9,867 nt of DNA from Patescibacteria group bacterium. GTDB taxonomy: Bacteria; Patescibacteriota; Microgenomatia; UBA12405. Shown here in pieces: positions 5,034-9,867 of this stretch (its first letter is position 1; the number at the start of each line of letters is the position of its first letter). The position numbers were made by a program, and so were the translations under genes. The notes below the pieces were generated by a model. The model did no database searches. It was not told the origin of the DNA and worked only from the letters and a program-made list of their open reading frames with translations. The stretch covers positions 1-9,867 of the forward strand of contig JAHIEZ010000075.1 of NCBI GenBank assembly GCA_018901355.1, read 5' to 3'.

Positions 5034-7689
5034 CATTACCATCAAAGGGGCCCGGGAGCATAATTTAAAAAATATCTCCCTGACCATCCCCAAAAACAAG
5101 CTGGTTGTCTTTACTGGTATATCCGGTTCCGGCAAGTCTTCTCTGGCCTTTGACACTCTTTTTGCCGAAGGTCAGCGTCGTTACATTGAAAGCCTGTCTT
5201 CCTATGCCCGTCAATTTTTAGGTAATTCCCGTCGTCCCGAAGTTGACCTGATCGAAGGTTTGTCTCCCGCCATTGCCATCAATCAAAAAGCCGTTTCCCA
5301 CAATCCCCGTTCTACTGTCGGTACTATTACCGAAATTTATGATTATCTTCGTTTGCTCTTTGCCCGGGTCGGTCATCCTCATTGTCCCGGTTGTGGTCGT
5401 GAGGTTTCTCCCCAAACCAACACCGAGATTGTCAATCAAATTATTGCCACCGCCACTCCTCACCTTTATGGCACCAATTTTTTTCGTTTTTTCATTCTGG
5501 CTCCCTTAGTTTCCCATCGTCGTGGAGATTTTAGGGGTCTTTTAAAAAACCTTAGGTCTCAGGGTTTTAAGTGGGCCAGGGTTGACGGTCACATTATCGA
5601 TCTTTATTCCAACTTTGCTCCGGCCAAAACCAATAAACACAACATAGAGGTGGTCATCGACCGTCTTTCTTGGAACAAAACTACCTTAAAAGATCAAAAA
5701 GCCGTTGCCGAACGTCTTAAAGAAGCCGTTGACCAGGCCCTAAAACTTTCTGATGGTTTGCTCCTCCTCTCTCATGTCCAAGATGCTTCGTTTACTTTTC
5801 CCGATGCTCCTAAAAAAATGGTCGACATTCTTTTTTCTCAAAATTTTGCCTGTCCTGTCTGCAATATTTCCCTGCCGGCCCTCGAGCCCCACCTTTTTTC
5901 TTTCAATTCACCCCAGGGTGCTTGTTCAGAATGTAAGGGTTTGGGTTTTAAGTTTCAGATAGATCGTTCCAAATTTCCCGAGTGGAAAGCCAAGATTATG
6001 GAGCACCGCTATTTTACCACCGATTCCGATACTATCAGATCTGAGCTTAGAAAATATATGAGTCACACCCCCTGTCCTCTCTGTCATTCTTCCCGTCTAA
6101 ACCCAGAAGCACTTTCTGTCACCGTCGATCAAAAAAATATTTATCAAATCAGTCAAATGGCCATCGGGGAGCTTTCTTCCTGGATAAATCATCTCGAACT
6201 GGCCTTAGACAGTCAAGCCCAAAAAGAGATTCTCTCTCCCATTAAAAAAGAATTATCTTCCCGTATCGAATTTCTTTTGGCTGTTGGTTTAGATTATCTT
6301 TCTCTTGAGCGTGAAGCCGGTTCTCTTAGTAGTGGCGAGTCTCAGCGCATTCGTCTGGCCAGTCAAATTGGTACCGGTCTGACCGGTGTTTTATATATCC
6401 TAGACGAGCCCACTATTGGTCTTCATCCTCGGGACAATGCCAGACTGATAAAAACTCTCAAAAAACTTCGGGACACCGACAACACCGTCGTCGTGGTTGA
6501 GCATGACGAAGAAGTCATCAAATCTGCCGATCATATTGTTGATTTTGGTCCTATGGCCGGCAAAAATGGGGGACAGGTTGTCGCTCAGGGTAGCCTTACT
6601 GACATCAAACAAAACAAAAACTCTTTAACCGGACAATATCTTTCCGGTCAAATTAAGGCAAAAAATACTATTATTTCTCCCCAAAATACCGATAAATTTA
6701 TTGAAATCAACGGGTGTTCCCAATGGAATCTAAAAAATATCAACGTCCGCTTTCCTTTAAATAGACTCATCTCCGTTACCGGTGTTTCCGGTTCCGGCAA
6801 ATCCACCTTGGTTCACGACACCCTTTATGCCGCCGTTAAAGACAAAATTTACGGTTCTTATCACCAATTTATCGGTCAGTACAAAACCATCGAAGGCTGG
6901 CAACAATTAGTTGATCTACAGCTGGTAGATCAGTCTCCTATTGGCCGCACCCCCCGTTCCAATCCCGCCACCTATACCAAAGTTTTTGATGATATCAGAC
7001 GCCTCATGGCTCAAACCATTGAAGCTCAGGTCAGAGGTTATCACGCCGGTCATTTTTCTTTCAATGTCAAAGACGGTGGTCGTTGTCAAGCCTGTCAGGG
7101 TCAGGGGCGTCTCAAAATAGAAATGCAGTTTTTACCCGACATTTTTGTTCTCTGTGAAGAGTGTCAGGGCAGTCGTTTTCAGGCAGATGTTTTGGAAGTT
7201 GATTATAAGGGCAAAAATATTGCCGAAATTTTAGCTCTGACCATTGACGAGGCCTTAGATTTTTTTGCCAATATTCCCTCTATTAAAAGAAAGTTAAAAA
7301 CTATTCAGGAGGTGGGTTTGGGTTATTTGGAGCTGGGTCAACCCAGCAATACTTTATCCGGCGGTGAATCACAGCGTCTAAAAATTAGCCGGGAATTAGT
7401 CAAAAACCGCAAAGGTCGGACTCTTTATGTTTTAGACGAACCCACCACCGGTCTTCATTTTTATGACGTAAACAGACTTTTAACCGTTCTTCGTCGTTTG
7501 GTCGACAACGGCAATACCGTTGTCGTCATCGAGCACAACTTGGAAGTCGTCAAAGCCTCAGATTGGGTTATTGATTTGGGTCCGGAGGGAGGAGAAAAAG
7601 GCGGTCAAATTGTGGCTCAGGGTCCCCTTAGCAAAATTATCGCCACTCCTTCTTCCTACACCGGCCAATATCTCAAAAATGGAGCTTAA
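5023..7689 (+). CDS. uvrA: Excinuclease ABC subunit A (UvrA), short insertion domain
   Basis: UvrA is the dimeric ABC-type ATPase that first senses bulky DNA damage and loads UvrB. The ATG at 5023 lies inside the end of uvrB (11-nt overlap). Seen: Walker A GISGSGKS (32-39); UvrB-binding region (about 130-260); zinc module 1 with C277/C280 and C301/C304; signature LSSGESQR (about 435) and ILDEPTIGLH; second Walker A GVSGSGKS (587-594); zinc module 2 with C688/C691 and C711/C714; signature LSGGESQR (about 778) and VLDEPTTGLH. At 888 residues it is about 50 or more shorter than typical UvrA. The loss sits between C304 and CPLC (351-354): only 46 residues, against well over 100 in usual UvrA. The sequence resumes at HRYFTTDSD, so most of the insertion domain is missing. 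All ATPase and zinc residues are present, so it is probably functional. No repeat insertion is seen in this gene. Confidence 0.97.
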   Translation: MTNNITIKGAREHNLKNISLTIPKNKLVVFTGISGSGKSSLAFDTLFAEGQRRYIESLSSYARQFLGNSRRPEVDLIEGLSPAIAINQKAVSHNPRSTVGTITEIYDYLRLLFARVGHPHCPGCGREVSPQTNTEIVNQIIATATPHLYGTNFFRFFILAPLVSHRRGDFRGLLKNLRSQGFKWARVDGHIIDLYSNFAPAKTNKHNIEVVIDRLSWNKTTLKDQKAVAERLKEAVDQALKLSDGLLLLSHVQDASFTFPDAPKKMVDILFSQNFACPVCNISLPALEPHLFSFNSPQGACSECKGLGFKFQIDRSKFPEWKAKIMEHRYFTTDSDTIRSELRKYMSHTPCPLCHSSRLNPEALSVTVDQKNIYQISQMAIGELSSWINHLELALDSQAQKEILSPIKKELSSRIEFLLAVGLDYLSLEREAGSLSSGESQRIRLASQIGTGLTGVLYILDEPTIGLHPRDNARLIKTLKKLRDTDNTVVVVEHDEEVIKSADHIVDFGPMAGKNGGQVVAQGSLTDIKQNKNSLTGQYLSGQIKAKNTIISPQNTDKFIEINGCSQWNLKNINVRFPLNRLISVTGVSGSGKSTLVHDTLYAAVKDKIYGSYHQFIGQYKTIEGWQQLVDLQLVDQSPIGRTPRSNPATYTKVFDDIRRLMAQTIEAQVRGYHAGHFSFNVKDGGRCQACQGQGRLKIEMQFLPDIFVLCEECQGSRFQADVLEVDYKGKNIAEILALTIDEALDFFANIPSIKRKLKTIQEVGLGYLELGQPSNTLSGGESQRLKISRELVKNRKGRTLYVLDEPTTGLHFYDVNRLLTVLRRLVDNGNTVVVIEHNLEVVKASDWVIDLGPEGGEKGGQIVAQGPLSKIIATPSSYTGQYLKNGA

Positions 7690-8929
7690 AAACTTACCTT
7701 CATCTCCCGGGGTTTATATCTATCGCGATCAAAATAAAAAAATTATCTATGTTGGCAAAGCCATCAATCTAAAAAATCGTGTCAGCCAATATTTTTCCCG
7801 CCCCGACGCTCTCGGCTTGAAAACTCAAGCATTAGTCGCTCAAATTGCCACTATCGAAACCAAAACCCTCGGCTCGGAAATAGAAGCTCTTATCCTAGAG
7901 TCATCTTTGATAAAAAAGCATCGCCCCAAATACAACTCTCAGCTCAAAGACGACAAAAATTATATCTATATTTGTATTACCAAAGACAAGTTACCTTTTG
8001 TCTTTTCTGCCCATCTTAGCAAACTTCCAAAAAATGCCTATATTTACGGCCCTTTCCCCGATGCCTCTGCCGTCAAATCAATTCTCAAAACCATTCGTCG
8101 CTTCTTTCCTTTTTATTCCCGCCCTCACTCCTCTCAAAAATGTCTTTATTGCCATCTTCGCCTTTGTCCCGGCCCTCATCCCAACCCCAAACTTTATCGC
8201 CAAAATATTGGCAAAATCAAAAAAATCTTATCCGGTAGTTTCAAAAAATTGCAAACCCAGTTAAAACGGGAATTAAAAATTAGTAGCAAAAATCAAGATT
8301 ATGAACTGGCTATTTTGGCCCGCGACCAGCTTTTGGCTCTCAATTATATTATTGGTGGCTGGAAAAGCCTTTCCTCTCTTCTCACTTCCGTTAATCTTCA
8401 AAATGATGCCAATCAAATTGCTGTCAACGAGCTTTTAACTTTTTTAAAACCCTATTTTCCAAAATTAAAAAAAATCAATAGAATCGAGGCTTTTGATATT
8501 TCCAATTCCGGTTCTAATTATTTTACTGCCGCTATGTCAGTTTTTTCTCAAGACAAGTTGGATCATTCACAATACCGCCAGTTTAAGATTTACACTAAAA
8601 CTACTCCTGACGATCCTGCCATGTTGGCCGAAGCCATTTCCCGTCGTCTAAAGCACTCCGATTGGCCCTTACCAGACCTAATCTTACTTGACGGTGGCAA
8701 ACCCCAGCTTTCCGCCTGTCATCCTGAATTTATTTCAGGATCTCTTCCTCTTCTTGGCTTGGCCAAAAAAGAAGAAACTCTTATTTTCAAATCAGCCTCT
8801 TCTTGGCATCAAGTCAATTTACCCTCCACTTCCCACGCTCTCCTTCTTTTGCAAAATTTACGCAACGAAGCCCACCGTTTCGCCAACCGCTATCGTCAAA
8901 AACTGATCCAAAAAAATCTTACTTCTTAA
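7679..8929 (+). CDS. uvrC: Excinuclease ABC subunit C (UvrC), lacking the C-terminal helix-hairpin-helix module
   Basis: UvrC is the dual nuclease that cuts 3' and then 5' of the lesion. The ATG at 7679 begins MELKNLPSSPGVY, the normal UvrC start, and overlaps the end of uvrA by 11 nt; a longer open frame upstream is only uvrA shadow. Seen: GIY-YIG nuclease with GVY (11-13), YVG (24-26), R34 and E74; Cys region C155, C158, C163 and H167; UVR motif (about 196-225); RNase H-like nuclease with D273 (FDIS), D312, D338 (LLDGGK) and H399 (NEAHRF), matching the four known catalytic positions of E. coli UvrC. At 416 residues it is far shorter than the usual 590-610 and stops soon after NEAHRFANRYRQK, where the tandem helix-hairpin-helix domain should follow. 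The palindromic repeat encodes CHPEFISGSL (347-356), replacing the segment between LLDGGK-x-Q and GLAK. Both active sites are kept, but DNA binding for the 5' cut may be altered. Confidence 0.95.
   Translation: MELKNLPSSPGVYIYRDQNKKIIYVGKAINLKNRVSQYFSRPDALGLKTQALVAQIATIETKTLGSEIEALILESSLIKKHRPKYNSQLKDDKNYIYICITKDKLPFVFSAHLSKLPKNAYIYGPFPDASAVKSILKTIRRFFPFYSRPHSSQKCLYCHLRLCPGPHPNPKLYRQNIGKIKKILSGSFKKLQTQLKRELKISSKNQDYELAILARDQLLALNYIIGGWKSLSSLLTSVNLQNDANQIAVNELLTFLKPYFPKLKKINRIEAFDISNSGSNYFTAAMSVFSQDKLDHSQYRQFKIYTKTTPDDPAMLAEAISRRLKHSDWPLPDLILLDGGKPQLSACHPEFISGSLPLLGLAKKEETLIFKSASSWHQVNLPSTSHALLLLQNLRNEAHRFANRYRQKLIQKNLTS
8717..8744. repeat. Palindromic dispersed repeat, copy 3 (inside uvrC)
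   Basis: Identical over 28 bases to the copy at 600-627: stem ATCCTGAA (8721-8728) with TTCAGGAT (8734-8741) around TTTAT. It is read as CHPEFISGS in the RNase H-like domain of UvrC, immediately after the LLDGGK aspartate loop and before GLAK. Confidence 0.9.
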
Positions 8930-9125
8930 AAAACTCTTTCATCCATTCCAACCCTGCTTTAGCTTTAGCATTTTGGGCAAAATGGGTTCGAGCGGGTTCC
9001 AATTTGGCAATCAACCATTCGGCCAGACCGTTTTTCAGATCCAAGGGAAACAATTTCCCAGACTGATAATCAGCCTTTAAATCGGATATTCTTTTATATC
9101 TTATATCTCCTTCAAGTTTTTCATT
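8919..9125 (-). pseudogene. C-terminal remnant of an archaeal/eukaryotic-type tyrosyl-tRNA synthetase
   Basis: On the minus strand a frame open from 9125 (just after an in-frame TAA at 9126-9128) to TAA at 8919-8921 encodes 68 residues with no plausible start codon. It includes KLEGDIRYKRISDLKADY, then SGKLFPLDLKNGLAEWL, then LEPARTHF, and ends EWMKEFFKK. This matches from memory the end of archaeal/eukaryotic-type TyrRS, where a GGD-x-x-Y segment leads to SG-x-LHP-x-DLK, then an AEWL-like helix and LEP-x-R-x-HF. The catalytic Rossmann fold and its motifs are absent, and nothing synthetase-like lies upstream to 9204. I read it as a 5'-truncated gene fragment. Its coding end overlaps uvrC by 11 nt in convergent orientation. 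The alternative is a small stand-alone gene with an unusual start, which I consider unlikely. Confidence 0.6.
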
Positions 9126-9170
9126 TTAAATTTATAGCGACGAAAAGTTTAAAAAAGAACAACAAAAAGA

Positions 9171-9176
9171 TATAAT
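9171..9176 (+). promoter_or_regulatory. Perfect -10 box upstream of the 118-residue gene
   Basis: TATAAT lies 28 bases before the ATG at 9205, inside a very AT-rich stretch (about 9120-9204) with no other feature. It would give a 5' leader of about 20 nt. No clear -35 or Shine-Dalgarno is visible. A TAGAAT nearer the ATG (9197-9202) is too close to be the working box. Confidence 0.45.
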
Positions 9177-9204
9177 ACTTTATATTTTATAAAGCATAGA
9201 ATAA

Positions 9205-9561
9205 ATGACCTCAATCGAAGCTGAATTAAATTTAGTGGGCGATTTTTTGTTCGGATCTCCACGTTTACGTGCTCAAAGTGAATTAGGCATGTGTCGTTCT
9301 TGGGTCGGTCTTGCTACTGGTGAGTTAAGAAAGAAATTAAAAATTCCTGGTGCCGTTGTCCAAATAAGAGAAATCCATCCGGAACCTTACTTAGAACATA
9401 CATTTATCAGGGTTTGTATTCCCCAAGCCGGTATCAACTACATTTTTGACGGAGTAGGAATTTCACGCCATCCACCTGTATGTGGTCTTGAAGAAAACAT
9501 TCCTCATTTACAAGGAAGTCATCCGGACATGCTAAATCCCTATTTGAGTTTTTCTACTTAA
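9205..9561 (+). CDS. 118-residue orphan, possible mini papain/transglutaminase-like fold
   Basis: ATG start with a TATAAT box upstream and no Shine-Dalgarno. Length is 118 residues, with no signal peptide or membrane segment. I do not recognise the family. The order of residues suggests a papain- or transglutaminase-like fold: GMC30 at the start of a helix (GMCRSWVGLATGELRKKL), a strand pair leading to LEH65TFIRV, then YIFD82GVG. Helix-Cys, strand-His and strand-Asp is the layout of that Cys/His/Asp catalytic triad, and the phrase KLKIPGAVVQ resembles the usual strand after the Cys helix. Two more Cys (C71, C93) and a His-rich end (SRHPPVC, HLQGSHPD) are present. If correct, it would be a small cysteine peptidase, amidase or transferase; this is inference. 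Codon use fits the AT-rich neighbours. It is convergent with the next gene. Confidence 0.65.
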   Translation: MTSIEAELNLVGDFLFGSPRLRAQSELGMCRSWVGLATGELRKKLKIPGAVVQIREIHPEPYLEHTFIRVCIPQAGINYIFDGVGISRHPPVCGLEENIPHLQGSHPDMLNPYLSFST

Positions 9562-9572
9562 AAAAATTAAAA

Positions 9573-9592
9573 ACAAAACAAATTAGTTTTGT
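9573..9592 (-). terminator. AT-rich terminator over the end of the leftward gene
   Basis: ACAAAAC (9573-9579) pairs with GTTTTGT (9586-9592) around AAATTA, which contains the stop codon of the minus-strand gene. On that strand it is followed by T-rich sequence (GTTTTTAATTTTTTT). The stem is weak but well placed, in the 21-bp gap between two convergent genes. Confidence 0.45.
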
Positions 9593-9867
9593 CCGAAAGA
9601 TCTTTCAATTATGGCTTGTAATTTATCTTCTAAATCTATCCTTCCAAAACCGCCATAGATACTTTCATAAAGACGACAAATACTTTGCAGGTGCTTCCTT
9701 GCTCCGCCCAAATGAAAATCTCCGGTTTTTGAAACCATTTCCTCCATTTTTTCTCTCACGTTTTCTCCTTTTTCCAGTAACAGTCTGTTTTCTCCGGCAA
9801 TTTGGATATACGGTGAAACTTTTGGTCTCGATAGGTCAAAAGTTCTGCCGGGTTTGATATAAAAAAA
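9583..9867 (-). CDS. C-terminal part of an unrecognised protein
   Basis: On the minus strand the frame is open from the window edge (9867) to TAA at 9583-9585, giving the last 94 residues of a protein whose start lies outside. It begins FFYIKPGRTFDLSRPKVSPY and continues with IQIAGENRLLLEKGENVREK. The second half is probably helical (REKMEEMVSKTGDFHLGGAR, then KHLQSICRLYESIYGGFG, then DLEDKLQAIIERSFGQN). Codon use and composition look protein-like, and no competing frame on the plus strand is long. No catalytic motif or domain was recognised, and there is no membrane segment in this part. It runs convergent to the 118-residue gene and ends in an AT-rich hairpin. Function is unknown. Confidence 0.65.
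   Translation of the reverse strand, partial: FFYIKPGRTFDLSRPKVSPYIQIAGENRLLLEKGENVREKMEEMVSKTGDFHLGGARKHLQSICRLYESIYGGFGRIDLEDKLQAIIERSFGQN

Noticed and set aside
7520..7678. Upstream extension of uvrC inside uvrA
   Set aside because: The extra residues are uvrA in another frame; MELKNLPSSPGVY at 7679 is the normal UvrC start.
8984..9000. GGGTTCGAGCGGGTTCC looks like a tRNA T-arm
   Set aside because: No acceptor, D-arm or anticodon arm fits around it; the bases belong to the synthetase remnant on the other strand.
9045..9059. GGGAAA/TTTCCC hairpin with 3-base loop
   Set aside because: It lies in the coding part of the synthetase remnant and has no T-run; probably chance.
9098..9113. Minus-strand GAAGGAGATATA resembles the phage T7 gene 10 ribosome site used in vectors
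   Set aside because: The match is short, is not followed by a start codon, and reads as codons of the synthetase remnant. No other vector sequence is present.

Overview
The window reads as a compact, AT-leaning bacterial chromosome segment with the standard genetic code. I infer a Candidate Phyla Radiation (Patescibacteria) genome, possibly Microgenomates-like. The reasons are apparently leaderless promoters, tight gene overlaps, trimmed repair proteins, many small orphan ORFs, and a short palindromic repeat inserted in frame into housekeeping genes. No 16S rRNA or other phylogenetic marker is present, so this placement is inference.

Layout. Bases 2-247 are the C-terminal end of a polytopic membrane protein. 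A small Cys-rich ORF follows (258-479), then a repeat-bearing spacer. Next is a markedly GC-richer gene for a secreted protein with a degenerate LysM-like tail (753-1667), a terminator hairpin, and a second small Cys-rich protein (1744-1941). Bases 1942-2523 hold no convincing gene but are packed with nested stem-loops (1978-2458) that look like a structured RNA. This stretch ends at a strong bidirectional terminator shared with a two-gene leftward mini-operon of small orphan proteins (2524-2927).

The centre is the nucleotide excision repair operon uvrB-uvrA-uvrC (2985-8929), with 11-nt overlaps at both junctions. UvrA and UvrB find the lesion, UvrB is loaded onto the DNA, and UvrC cuts on both sides. 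UvrA here has lost most of its insertion domain, and UvrC has lost its C-terminal helix-hairpin-helix module. UvrB and UvrC each carry a copy of the palindromic repeat in their coding sequence. The operon is divergent from the small-protein operon; the two -10 boxes face away from each other across an 11-bp-period direct repeat that could be a shared operator.

Downstream, a truncated tyrosyl-tRNA synthetase remnant lies convergent to uvrC (8919-9125, minus). It is followed by a 118-aa orphan with a possible Cys/His/Asp triad (9205-9561). The window ends inside a leftward unknown gene (9583-9867, minus) that has an AT-rich terminator.

The most novel-looking items are the structured RNA candidate at 1978-2458, the palindrome inserted in uvrB and uvrC, and the mirrored leaderless promoters with their direct repeat.
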